Assembly (NCBI GenBank): GCA_028023455.1 | Contig: JAQFVV010006426.1 | Coordinates: forward strand, 496,001 to 560,000 | DNA length: 64,000 nt | Reading direction: 5' to 3' | Source of the DNA: Epiperipatus broadwayi | Taxonomy: Eukaryota; Onychophora; Udeonychophora; Euonychophora; Peripatidae | Shown: positions 13,901 through 60,100 of the stretch, in pieces | How the letters are laid out: each line of letters begins with the position of its first letter | Numbering within the stretch: the stretch's first letter is position 1 | Notes under the pieces: generated by a model | Told to the model about the DNA's origin: nothing | Databases searched by the model: none | The model's input: the letters and a program-made list of their open reading frames with translations, nothing else | Made by a program: the position numbers and the translations under genes

Positions 13901-14385
13901 TTGTGCACATTATGGAAGATATCCACAGATTAATTTTTCAAATAGGAAGAAATATAAATAAATAAAATATAATAATGTCAGGATCTTTAAAAACTTCATT
14001 ACATCCTATAGGATTTTTTGGTTAAAAAAAAAACGAGATCCAACAATTGGAATGGGTAACAAATTAGTAATATTGGTCAATGAAATGTTTAAAAATACTA
14101 AAGAAAAATAAAAGGAAAGTAGAGAGAGAAAAAAAAGGTCCATTAGTATTAGAAAATTTTACATTTTTAAAAAATTAAATACTGACTGTACAACGGCTTT
14201 ACTTTGTTCAAAATCTGGGTAATATAACCAAAAAAAAAAAGTCAATTTCAAAGAATCATGTAAAAAATATTTAAATTTTTGTCAAAACATGAAAAAAAAA
14301 AACAAAACAAAAAAATATGTTGCCGAATTGATCCTTTCAATATGATTCAATAAAATGAAATATAAATCTCGTTAAATAACATGAG
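10961..14385. other. Intergenic region and probable VMP1 3' UTR
   Basis: AT-rich sequence with no recognised gene. The part next to 14385 should contain the VMP1 3' UTR (- strand). Minus-strand AATAAA hexamers are present at 13220-13225 and 13233-13238, about 1.15 kb beyond the stop, but the true cleavage site cannot be assigned. A short (CA)n run lies near 12490. The open frame at 13536-13781 has no recognisable similarity. Confidence 0.35.
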
Positions 14386-48907
<34,522 letters not shown>

Positions 48908-49104
48908 CTATAAAATCAAAAATGACCACTAATGTTATAAAAATGATTCAATTGTTTTAAGCATAAAATTATTATTTATAGGTACATGGAAAAGCACAAA
49001 AATACTTAATTTAATAATTAAAAACTCTTACAATAATAATTACTAAATTATTTAACAAATGTGATGACTTTTTAATTAGATATATAAAACAACACTCTGA
49101 CTGT

Positions 49105-49380
49105 TGAAGATTTGTGATGATGGTATTTTATTTATAGTTATATTTAGGATTATTTCCATTATTTAACTGAATTATTATTATTATTATTTTTTTTTTTAAA
49201 TTCATACATTCAACTGTTAATAATACACAAGTCAGTATAGGATACAAAATTTTTAAGTAATATTGTTTCCCCTGTCTTTATCAGATGCTCTGATCTGACT
49301 AAGCACAGAAATTAAACTGGTGACTTTTAGATTCATGAATACTGAATTTAAAGTGATGTTCTAACCAATCAGATTAGTCT
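49105..49380 (-). mobile_element. tRNA-headed SINE, copy B
   Basis: On the minus strand: A-box-like GATTGGTTAGAACATCAC (49353-49370), a middle CTGATAAAGACAGGGGAAAC (49265-49284), AACAGTTGAATGTATG, and a tail ending ATACCATCATCACAAA. It matches copy A (15945-16250) and the inverted tail at 15790-15935. Confidence 0.65.
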
Positions 49381-49700
49381 ATTTTAAAGGCAAGTCAGTA
49401 AAAAAATGTATATATTTATCTATAAAAGTTCTCTATATTTTCCACTTTCACCTTTAAAGGGTAAGATTAATGAGAGGTTTCCATTGACTTATAAACTTAT
49501 TTCACATTATCATGTGAGCAGCTTTTTTAAATTTCAGAACAATTTTCCATAATGCATGAAATTCTAAATTCTACAAAATGTAAAAATGAAATGCTGAAAA
49601 AGAAGAACATAACCCATTAAAAAATGACTAAAAAAATATAAAACATAATATTATATATAAATCAGCATTTATTTTTTATAGCGTCTGTATACAATTGTAA

Positions 49701-50003
49701 TCACATTCATATTGGCTTTTTCAAAGTTGGAATGACGTTCAGTAAATTCTAGTAAATTTCATCGGCGTCATTCATTCATAAGTTATATATAGTAATTCAA
49801 AGTGACTGTTCTATAGTCACACCTTCTGTGCGGGTACTTCAGATTTGCTCATATATAAATATTTGAGTCGTAGTAATAAGAGGATTCCTTTTATTGCTGC
49901 ATAAATTCTATATCTTGTATGGGTCAGAGGGTATTCATTTATTATTTAACACTCGCAAAAAGCGTTTGCACAATTTGGTTTGAAAAAGCCGATATGAATG
50001 TGA
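49701..50003. mobile_element. MITE with 24-bp terminal inverted repeats
   Basis: The left end TCACATTCATATTGGCTT (then TTTCAAA) pairs with the right end, whose complement is CACATTCATATCGGCTTT; one mismatch in 24. The 303-bp interior is non-coding and contains a small GTGACTGTTCTATAGTCAC hairpin near 49810. No clear target duplication was found, so the superfamily is unknown. Confidence 0.75.
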
Positions 50004-50284
50004 AAACATAATATTATAATTAGAGAGACAAGATAGATGTGTTTAAAGTATTTAGCCATGCATTTACCATATGTTGGATTAGAAAAACACAAAAATATTG
50101 GGCAGAGGAAAAAATAAAAATGTAAATAAGATGCTCAAATGACAATGACAAATAATCCCATAGGTCAACTTAGAATGATAATCCATAATGTTTGGAAACC
50201 ACACATTAATCTTGCCCTCAAAAGGAAAATATGGAGAAATCAGGAGGATTCTCCATAAATAAGTCTATAAAATTTCTAATGTTG

Positions 50285-50570
50285 CTGCCTCTGACAGAAT
50301 AGCCTAATAATTAGAATGTCATCTTAAATTCAGTATTCATGACTATAAAAGTCATCAATTTAATTTTGGAGCTGGCTGTTACTGGTTAACTGAAAGGAGA
50401 CAAAGAATAGTATCATTCCATATGCTGTGTTTTATATTAATCTCTACGTTATTATTAAAAGTTTAATATATTTAGAAAATATAAATATACATTTTTCAAA
50501 AAACAAACAAAAAATGTTTAACAATTCAACTACATGACAGAAATAGTCCAATATAACTATAAAAACAACT
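50285..50570 (+). mobile_element. tRNA-headed SINE, copy C
   Basis: The head has CCTAATAATTAGAATGTCAT and TTCAGTATTCATGACTATAA, matching copy B. The middle CTGAAAGGAGACAAAG ... ATTCC is a decayed form of the hammerhead-like core of copy A. The tail has AACAATTCAACTACATGA and GAAATAGTCCAATATAACTA. Copies B and C flank the MITE at 49701-50003. Confidence 0.6.
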
Positions 50571-50574
50571 TTCT

Positions 50575-52290
50575 TAATATTTTTAATTAAATTATAATCA
50601 ACATATTTTCTCTTTATCTTTTATTATTTTCCAAGTGATTATAAACATCCTTTTTTCTCACCCCCCCCCCCCCCGTAGAAGTGGATTTTGTAATTTTGTC
50701 TTTATTTCAGAAGCTCAAATATTTTGACTCCTGCCTCATCCACAGATTTCTACATGACTATAAAGAAGCTATCCATACGATTTTTTCTACATAAGAATAA
50801 CCAGCGAATAATTAATACTTTTAATTTCCTTAATGTTTTTTTTTTTTGGTTGATATTACAATGTTTCAGGTAAGCACTTTCCAAAAAAAAAAAAACGTGT
50901 ATATATATACTTTTTTAAAGTAAATCATTATTACTCTGTAATAAACAATCTTCCAAGATTTAATGTATTGCAATTAAATATGATTTTTATGATTCGTCAA
51001 ACATATTTATTTCTAAAAATAATCTAGATTTAACATCCAGGTCAATCCAAAAGCGGATCAGTCTTCACTGCTAGTCCAGCCATCAATTTCAAGACCTTTT
51101 CTTATATTCAAGTACAGAATTGCACAACATCACTACCCAATACATTTCTGATAGAAATCAAATGACGTAAGCTCTCATCAATGTTGTTCACTTTTAATCG
51201 AACAGTGGTATATATTGTATTTTGAGTACCATAATAAGATCAGAATCTAAAACAATCAGACATAATTATATAGATCCATACAAAAAAATAGATTAAGTTC
51301 TGTCAAGTTGTAAATAATTATTGGTAACCCCAAGTGCTTTCCATGCTGTAATACCAATGATTCCAGTATCAATCCATTTCATTTTCCATATACTTTCTTC
51401 CACTTTTCGCAATATTATTTAAAGAAAAACAATTTTGTCATATAAACGAATGGCTAGCTACTCAGTAAGACATGTCATTTAAACATCAGAAGTGGCAGTT
51501 CACGTTTTGATATAGTAATCTTTGGTGCTAGGGTCAATCACATTACCATCAGAGTATTGCTATAATGGATTACTGAAATCAAATTAAATAATTTTTCAGC
51601 TAAATCACATGGCTGTTAGAAAAATAAGAAAATTATAACAATGTTTTAATATATACTTATATATTACTGTTTTTGCTATTGATTGTTATTATCATTTACT
51701 AACAATTTCCAAATAATTAAATTCTTAAGAGAATTTGAAGACAAAGAGAAGCAGCTTAAAAATTTAACCAACAAACGATTTATGATAAAAAGATATATTA
51801 AGCAAGTTTGTACATAGTTTCATCTTTTACTTTTCTCCAAGATGATGGAATTATGAAAGAAATTGTTTGTATACATAACTTCCACCAATATCTAAGATTT
51901 TATTTAATGCAGCTTAAAAAAAAAAAAAAATCACACGATAGCTTAAAGTTACTGCAGACAAAAATATAATTTTATTCCATAGCAAATAACTTTTTTTGTT
52001 GAAATCTTAAAAGTATTACTAAATTCAATTATTTTATTAATAAAATGTTTAAAAAAACTAATGAAATTCTTAGCAAAAATTTAAAAAAATTTAATTATAA
52101 TTAAGATAGCAATTCCTTAAACTTTAATGGAAGGTTTCAATTTTCTCACTCTTCCAACAATTCAACTGTTCATTTCATTAAAAAACCAATGATGGAACCC
52201 CAAAGCTCTTTATGGATTTGATATTGTAGTCATACACATGTAGACATTACCCCAATCGAACCACTTATTATTGGACCATTATGTGTCCAT
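50575..52290. other. VMP1 upstream intron, little recognisable
   Basis: AT-rich, with a 14-C tract at 50661-50674. The minus strand near 51040-51180 has a short stretch (DGWTSSED) recalling the end of mariner-type transposases, too short to accept. Confidence 0.3.
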
Positions 52291-52291
52291 T

Positions 52292-52602
52292 TATATTAAT
52301 AGAAGGATGGGCTAGATTTATACTGTGATGTAACCTATTTCGAAGACAATATATGATTAACCTATTCATTCAGTATATTGAATGTTTACTGTAGTAAATA
52401 GATTTAAATTAAGGATTTTTAGTCATATGTATTGATTGTTTGAAATGGAGTGGACCATGAATATAGACTGAAAATCATAAGTTTAAATCCTTCTATTTAC
52501 TATTGTAAACATTCAATATACTGAATGAATAGGTTAACTTCATATTGCCTTGGAAATAGGTTACATCAAAGTATAAGTCTAGTTCATTCTTCTATTAATA
52601 TA
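52292..52602. repeat. Fold-back element, 311 bp
   Basis: TATATTAATAGAAG at the left pairs with CTTCTATTAATATA at the right. Arms of about 135 bp also pair through GTAACCTATTTC/GAAATAGGTTAC and TATTCATTCAGTATATTGAA, which recurs complemented at 52510-52530. The centre is near 52448 and no coding sequence is seen. Confidence 0.8.
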
Positions 52603-52769
52603 ATAGATGGATGTGTGTGTGTAAAAATGAGTGTAGTAAATCTACAAAGAAAAGGTTTCACAGAAAACTTGACACACATATTACATTTACAATAATTTTT
52701 ACTCCTCGAATGCTAAGTTCTTTAAAGATATTTCTATTGTAAAAAACTAGTGTAATAAGATTCATAGCT

Positions 52770-53480
52770 CTCATTATTTTAACTTAAGTGATATGTCCTA
52801 ATTTTAGTTCTTCAATTCTTAACTAATATGCTCTGATTTTAATTCTCATCTTCTTAAATAATATCTCATTAATTTTAATTCTCATTTCTTTGTTATAATT
52901 GATTTTAATTCTCTTTTTCTTTATATACACTGATTTTAATGTCCCTTTTTTGCTTTGATTTAATTCCCATCTTTTTAAAGAGATATCCAATGATTTTCTT
53001 TTAATTTTTTATAATTGACAAGCTCTAATTTTAGTTTTCACTGTCTTATCTTAAATGATATTTCTTTGATTTTAATTTTCCCTTTCTTAACAGATATCCT
53101 CTGATTTTAGTTCTCATTTTCTTGTTGTAATTGATATGCAATATATTTTTTTTTTTTTTTCACAACTGATATGCTCTAATTTTATTTCTCATCTTCATAT
53201 CTTAAGTGATATGCTGTGATTTTAGTTCTCATCTTCTTAAGTGATAAACACTGACTTTATTTGTCCCTTTCATAAATGATGTGTTGAGATTTTAGTTCTC
53301 ATATTCTCTTAAGTGATATTTCTCTGATTTTAGTTCTCATCTTCTTGTCAAAACTGACATGTGATGATTTTGGCTTTCATTTTCATAATTGACGTGCTCT
53401 GATTTAAGATTCTCATGTTCTTGTTTTAAGTGATGTTTTCTTTCTTAACTGATAGTTCTCATCTATTTAAAGAATTACAT
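52770..53480. repeat. Degenerate minisatellite, about 35-50 bp unit
   Basis: About 15-20 diverged tandem units follow the consensus TGATATGCTCTGATTTTAGT then TCTCATCTTCTTAAG, with variable length and T-run expansions. Two further units lie at 53620-53695 beyond a 140-bp unique stretch. The array is pyrimidine-rich on the + strand. Confidence 0.8.
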
Positions 53481-53512
53481 AGTAATAAAGAACAAGAAAA
53501 CAAAGTATTTAC

Positions 53513-53576
53513 CCTTCAGTTATTATATCTAAATTGTCCAGCATTTTAAATGAAGAAGTGAGACATGCAATTAAAT
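53513..53576 (-). other. Exon-like segment upstream of VMP1, phase-compatible
   Basis: A TTTTCTTCATAG acceptor, a 64-nt open segment (LIACLTSSFKMLDNLDIITE plus a split codon) and a GG|GTAAAT donor are present. Two leftover codon bases fit the one-base start of the first known VMP1 exon. The length from LI to the following LW equals that of the vertebrate LITLQ...SKLW stretch, but the conserved LWR.P..T..YF pattern is absent. It may be a chance frame next to a minisatellite. Confidence 0.12.
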
Positions 53577-53693
53577 CTATGAAGAAAAGATAGGCTCCAA
53601 GAAATGACAGAATAATTATTGATATGTTCTGATTTTTCTTCTTATCTTTATGTAATTGATATGCAATGACTAGTTCTCCCTTTCTTAACTGAC

Positions 53694-53760
53694 GTCATAG
53701 TATATTAGTTAAGACAATAAGATGAAAACATAAAGCATGTCTTAACTAATATACTATGAC
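53694..53760. repeat. Perfect 23-bp inverted repeat hairpin
   Basis: GTCATAGTATATTAGTTAAG plus ACA (53694-53716) is exactly complementary to 53738-53760, with a 21-nt loop. It begins at the edge of the last minisatellite unit. It might be a fold-back remnant. Confidence 0.85.
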
Positions 53761-55154
53761 TTTTCATATTTTAATTTCCAATATTATTTTCTTTTTATTT
53801 AAAATTATACACTTTTGTTGAAATATCATATAACAATAAGCATTTTAATTCCAAACATTAAACAACAATTTCCTTGATTTTAATAAAAAACAAAAAGGAG
53901 GGGAATACAATTTCAAAATTTTCTGAACATTTAGCATTTACATAATAAAACATGAAATTTGAATTCTCAAAATGAAAATGTTTCTTTCTAATAAATTTAA
54001 GGATTAGATACATTATGGTAAAATTAGAAAGCAACAATCAATGTCTCTGATAACAAAAAGCACCATACTTCATAATATTCTATCATAAAGTTATTTGTCT
54101 AATAAGATCATTAAGAAAATCAAATGCATTATAAGTATACAATTTATACTCTACTAGGTTACTTAAGCAAGAGACTTTTTGTTTATGATCAATTATTTAG
54201 AAAGTTATGAAGCTGAAAAAAAAAACACAAGTTAATCTCTATTTGATAAAATTCATAAGTTTTATTGTAAAGATAAATATCCAAATTTAATATTCTCAGT
54301 ATGACTTAAAATTATTCAAAAACTATCTGATTATCCATAAAATTTGTCATGCATATTTTGCTATGCAAGAAAAAAAAACAATTAAATAGATAAGAAAGTG
54401 TGTTTATTATTATCTTATTCTTTGAATTTCTAAGCAATATGAACATCACTTTATAGGTAAAGAATAGATTAACTGACTGAAATCCAGTACAGCCTTAAGG
54501 AAATATATTAATGATCAACCAATGTTATACAGCAATAACTATCAACTTGATTATTAAAAAAAAAAAGTGAGTAGTAAATGTGTTTATCAGCTGAAGTCAA
54601 AAATTCTTATAAAGGAAGAAGCATTTATTGCAAGAAATATGAATAGGATACAAAACAATATTCATAGAAAATTCAGATATAATATAAACTAATTTAAATT
54701 TGCATATTTTGTTCATCTGCATAATGAAATAGTTTCTTTTTTTATAGTCTAAAACTGAGTGCATTTTCAGTTAAGCTCAACATAATCATAGCTTTCTTAA
54801 ATTAAATTATAGTTGCTACTTTATTTATATTGTAAACTGAAAGTGCAATGTTTTAGATTATAAAGGAAAAAACCCCACTCCATTAGGCAAAACAAACATA
54901 TGCAAAATTGAATTACAAATAACAAACGAAGAAAAAAATCAATATAATATAAAACTAAAAGATTTTAGAACAATAAATATATTCTTAATAAAAAAAATTT
55001 TTTTTCAGAAACATTTTATTGCTCTCCTCAGCCTAATATATATTATTGTGAATGGGTATAGAGCATTTTATATATTAAATCTTATTAAAACAAACTAATT
55101 CCTTTCTCTTTAAAAATAATCAATTTTAACTCAAATTGATAAAAAATTTGGATA
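53761..55154. other. VMP1 upstream intron, nothing recognised
   Basis: AT-rich sequence without a discernible exon, RNA gene or transposon. Only homopolymer A/T runs are present. Confidence 0.4.
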
Positions 55155-55305
55155 CTGCTGTCCATGTTTGCAACAGCAGAATGCTGTATTTTTCTCTAGT
55201 GTGTGTGGGTGAAGGGTGTTTGTGATGGCAGAATGCCATTTTTAATACAGCACACCCCACACTGGAGAAAGTTATAGTATTCTCCATCGCAAACATGGTC
55301 AACAG
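55155..55305. repeat. Fold-back MITE, 151 bp
   Basis: CTGCTGTCCATGTTTGC at the left pairs with GCAAACATGGTCAACAG at the right. Arms of about 53 bp continue through TTTTCTCTAGTGTG / CACACTGGAGAAA. A second, internal partial inversion (AGAATGCTGTATTT / AATACAGCA) gives an unusual nested structure. Confidence 0.7.
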
Positions 55306-55544
55306 ATCTGATATGTAAGTACTAAAGTTTGTTTTTATTACAAGAATTATTATAACAAATTACATATATACATCAAATATCCAATGTTTTGACTATATCA
55401 TATAGTCTTTATCAAGAATCAACTAAAAAAACAAATATAAACATAAATATTCCATATTAATTCAATGCAAAAAAAAATTAAATTAAAAATATACAACTCT
55501 TATATAAATAATTATAGAGCATTTGAACACAGACTTTTAAGTTC

Positions 55545-55640
55545 CCTTCTGCTATACACTCTACCTCATACAACTGATATATATGACCACACCCATCATC
55601 AGTTGGTCCAGATCATCATCTCCCACACATTATATTTACA
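55545..55640. repeat. R1 repeat, short copy inside fold-back arm
   Basis: It contains CATCATCAGTTGGTCCAGAT then CATCATCTCCCACACATTAT, matching R1 at 30890-30930 and 63832-63870. It interrupts the left inverted arm, so it was inserted later. Confidence 0.55.
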
Positions 55641-56079
55641 TAAAAAACTATTCTGTCTAACAACTCATATTTACTTTATACTAAATCATTTTTTAAAAAC
55701 TCTCCAATTTAATTCTCTATAATTATTTAACTATCAAATTCCACCTTAATTATATCCATTGGATTTTTATTGAACTTTTTACATTCCAAATAATATAAAA
55801 GATAAAACATTCCTTGCCTTTAATTACCAATTTATGTTTTATCATTAGACTTGAACTGCAAGTTTTCTTTGAAAACTATCATTTTGAATTAAGTTCTAAG
55901 TTTCATGAAACTGAATAGCTTCAACAACTTGTGTACTTATCAGATATTTTTTCAGAAATAACTAAGGATTACAGTACAGTTCTATAACCATCTTTAAAAT
56001 GTATGAATAAATTATGACTATGATTAAAAAAATAGATTTTTGGTAACGTTGTATCAATAAAAAGCAATATGAAGTTTTT

Positions 56080-56570
56080 GAGATACTTCATAGTTTCTTA
56101 TCTGAGAGTGGGGTAAAATTGTCAAAAGAAGTAAAAATTAGTATAATAGATCACTTAAAAGGACTAAAAGTGTTGTTCAGGCAATACTTTCTAATGCAAA
56201 ATAGTGAAAATAATTGCATTTCAAATCCATTCAATGAACTGTTTTTTCAACAAGCTGGAAAATTATCCGTATCAGAAAAAATAAAAATTGATTAACTGAT
56301 TCTTCTTTACAATACGATTTCAAAAAACGAAATGTCATTGATTTCTGGGCAGCAGTGAAAGAAGAGTACCCAGATCTGTGATAAAGAATTAAAATATTTA
56401 TTATCTTTTATGAATACACAGCTTGTTGAATCAGCCTCTTTATCCTATGCCTTATATCATAATAAACTTAAAGCAAGCTCCTGATATAAGATTGTATGTG
56501 TTTTTATTTAAACATGATTTAAAAAAACTCAGCTTCACAAAACAAGCTCAAAGATCGTATTGAAATTATT
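56080..56570 (+). pseudogene. hAT transposase-derived relic (ZBED5/SCAND3-like C-terminus)
   Basis: With several frameshifts the + strand reads ISNPFNELFFQQAGKLSVSE, YDFKKRNVIDFWAAVKEEYP, KYLLSFMNTQLVESASLSY and LKKLSFTKQAQRS. This matches the C-terminal dimerisation region of hAT-like transposases of the ZBED5/SCAND3 type (W(I/V)RNPF ... L.DFW..V..E(Y/F)P.L...(A)...L.PF..TYLCES.FS ... L......KP.I..L...KQ...SH). The catalytic RNase H part and the BED finger are not visible. Confidence 0.7.
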
Positions 56571-57126
56571 AAGAAGATTTGTGGATATTAAAAAAAATCA
56601 TTGGCTATTTGTATGAATTTTCATTATAAATTAATTTGAACAAAAATTTATTTTATTGGTTTTTTTTATTTGTTTTTGCTTTTCTAAAAAACTAAAATGA
56701 AGTATATATTTAAAATAAAACTCAAAATATACCACTGATTTGATTAGTTAATTATTTACTTAACCTAAGAAAATTATTCCAATATAATAAAAAAAACTAT
56801 ATTGTTTGCATAGAAGAATGGGTAGGAATCTATAAAAGAAGTGGAAACTCATAAATCAAAAACCTAGCAAGATACCAGAAAGAAAAAAACCACTGGGAAT
56901 ACCTGTTTTAGGTTATTTGATATGTAAAAAATTCAATGGATATAATTAAGGTAGAATTTAATGAAATATGTATTTTTCTTTTTATTTATATAATAATTAT
57001 AAATTTTTAATTTAATTTTTTATGTGGTGAATTAATATAAAATTTTTTGTTATATTTATGTTTCTATACTTTTTGGTTGATTCTTGATAAAGACTACATG
57101 ATATAGTTGAAATGTTGATATTCAAT

Positions 57127-60100
57127 ATATATATATAATGCATCTAAATTTTGCATCCTAAATTACAAATTTTTTTCTCCTTCCTTTCCACTTCTAATGG
57201 TAACTTATAATCTTATTAAGCTCACTTGTTTATGTGCAATGTCATACCATAAACTTAAAAATACAATTGTAAGTTTATATTATTCTTTTACGTTAAAATA
57301 CCCATATACACATGTATATAACTTAAATGTTATATTATAAAATTTTAATAACAAAAGTATACTTATATTTCAATTATTCATATGTATTAAAAATATATTA
57401 AGTTAACTAACATCACTAATCAAAACACAAAACATAGATAACCTTAGGTCAAGTCATATCTTAGCAACTAAATGCGAAGGAATGAAAATTAGAGCTCAAT
57501 TATGCAATTATTAATTATGATGCATTAATAATAATTGAATACAAAATCGTGAAATGATATAGTAATTTAACACATGCTAATTATCGGAAGTCGATTCTAC
57601 TATAAAAGCTAAATCAACTAATTTCCAAATCAATTCTATCTTTTACAAATGAACTATATCACTAACAGTTATTTTGCTATGTTCGAATACTGAACACATT
57701 AAAAAGATGGTTCAATAGTTTAAATAAATTTTCCTTATTTATAAAATCTTCATTTTCAGAGAATTCTAATATCATTCAAGAAAAGAGTAAATAAATTACT
57801 CTTTAATATCATTAATAATAATTTCAAAAATGAAATTACCTTTAATATAATAAGTAGAGATTCTTAACTTGAATTTTAAGAAAGATAAATATCATCAAAA
57901 ATATTTATATATCTAAAAATTATTTTAAAATTTCAAGTTATAGAAAATGCATCGTGAGTAAAAACAATTTGTCATAGGTCAAATTATATTGTTCTAACCT
58001 AAAGCAGTGTAATTACTCATTCCTACTGAAATGCCTAAAATATATATATTTCATCTATATAATTCAATATTCAACTTCAATTTATATCGAAATAATTTAC
58101 GAAATGGGATGTTAACATCACGCGAGAGGAAAACTAAGGAACAACGGAGTATACTGAGCTGATATTTTTCTACCAGCTCATATTCATATATATACACACA
58201 GCATATATACTTTGCTAAAATATATATATTATTTTATAATAATACTTATTTTTATACTAAAAAAATAAATAATACTTATTTTAAAATGGAGTTTTTGAGA
58301 GTATTGAGATAGATTAAATCAAGATAAGAAAAAAAAGATCTTGCAAGTTTTTTTTAATAAAAGCTTGTCTTTTAATTTGTTTCTAATTATTAAGAATTCT
58401 TTAAGATAGGAGGGGGAAGAAAGTATAGAATTTTTCTGCAATTAGCTCTATTGTTGAAACTTTAAAAAGTGGAGATATTTTTATGTTATCTATCACGTTG
58501 ATCAATTAGAATGTTTCCATGGGATTACAAACAAAATATGAAAAAAAAGGAAGGGCATGAAAGGTGTGAGCTCAAATTTTGAAAAAAAAAACTATAAACT
58601 ACAGATTTGCCTTTTGTTTTAAGATTAATTAGAATTTTGTCGAAGGCAGTATCTGATATATTGATTTTAATTCGCTTTGGACTCTTCAATAAATAAAAAA
58701 AAATCTGCAAATTAAATAAAGAGAGAGAAAATGTTGAGTGGCTAGAGGTAAACGAGCTTTCCTCTTTGGGAACTTCTTTCCATTACCACCTGGAACTGCC
58801 ATTAGAAATGTCAACATTGCATAGAACATTGAGAGCTAGCCGAGGAAAATGGACTAAAATGAAAATTCCGGACAAACCACAAGCATAAAATAAAATACTT
58901 CGCCCACAGGACCAATACACTCATCGATAAGGGTAAATACACTTTTCTTTTTATTACAAAAAACATTTGCGTGATAATATATGTATTATGTATAATAGTG
59001 TATTTTTGAAAAACCTCCGCTGCAAGCATATATAAGTTTCAACAATAGAAAAGTGGGGTATTTATAGATTCATTAATTATATTTATTTCATAATGTAAAT
59101 TAATCACATTATATTGTTTTTTTTATTTTATTTTATATTTTATTAATTAAACTTACCTTTATTTACTACCATTTTTATTCTGATAATATATATATATATG
59201 AATATAAAAGAGGAAAAAAAAATTTGTATACTCGATCTAAGGGAATAGGTATAGAATTTAACATTAGAAAGAGGTTTGAATGCTGCTAACAAGCACACTC
59301 TTATAGTAAGTCGCCCTTGAGTGCACTCATAGTATGCATTTATCATAATTATTGATTAAATTTTATATATTTAATAAAGTGTTGGCGCATGTTCCTTCAA
59401 GAATGATGTGTTAAATCTGAATTAGTAAGAAATAGATTGGGATGGTTTGATTAAATAAATGTGAGGGAAGGGAATAAGAAGAGAATAGGAAAAAGGTATA
59501 ATAAATGTTTCAATATTAGTCAAGTATTGGTCTGATTCCTTTTTTATTATAACTAGTTAAGTATTATATTTCATTTTATAAAATTTTAGTCCGATAAAAT
59601 AAAATTATTTTAGAGATTACATTTGGTGATTGCCGTTCGAAAATAAATAATTAATCGTGATTATAGAAACCATTGTAATATGGTCTAGGCTGAAATGCTT
59701 GGTGGCGCCCTCGAATGGCCACCATATTTTGCAATCATTGAAAATTTTCGATCGAATGTTTTGGCACAATACTATTGCCTCACTGATGTTTGATAACCGT
59801 AAAATAAAAGAACTTTATTCTTAAGGAACATTATTACTCAAATTATGGAAAATGAATAGGACAATATCATTCAACACATCATATCATCGTTGTGTATCGA
59901 CATCCATAAATATCTAATATTATTTCCTTTGTTTCTAAGATCTACTTATGTTGGAATAATCAATTTTGAAAAATCATTAGATGAAAAGAAAGTGAAAAGA
60001 TCATTGGATTAAATTTTTTTTTTTATTTAATAAAATTTAGGTCTTCCTTACAAAACGACTATACCTGGTTAATAAGTAAAATTAATATGAAGGTAAGATT

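Larger units (their letters stand above)
55374..57126. mobile_element. 1.75-kb composite with inverted Penelope-like arms
   Basis: The left arm (55374-55515 and 55725-55780) pairs with the right arm (56935-57126). Pairing blocks are TATAGTCTTTATCAAGAATC / GATTCTTGATAAAGACTA, TTAAATTAAAAAT, and TACCTTAATTATATCCATTG, which recurs complemented at 56935-56960. Read outward, the tails give CTTGATAAAGACTA ... GTTGAAATGTTGATATTC, like those of the other two fold-backs. The left arm is interrupted by an R1 repeat copy (55545-55640). The interior holds a hAT transposase relic. Confidence 0.6.

Noticed and set aside
51040-51180. Mariner-like transposase end on the minus strand
   Set aside because: Only a short DGWTSSED-like stretch is visible. 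There is no catalytic motif and no inverted terminal repeats.
58735-58812. Minus-strand MAVPGGNGKKFPKRKAR reading as a VMP1 first exon
   Set aside because: It lacks the expected LWR.P..T..YF continuation, and no convincing donor in the right phase was found.
58811-59029. Possible piggyBac transposase trace on the + strand (RGKWTKMKIPDKPQA) or a minus-strand gene
   Set aside because: The match is a dozen residues with a stop. It is too short and too weak to separate from chance without a profile search.
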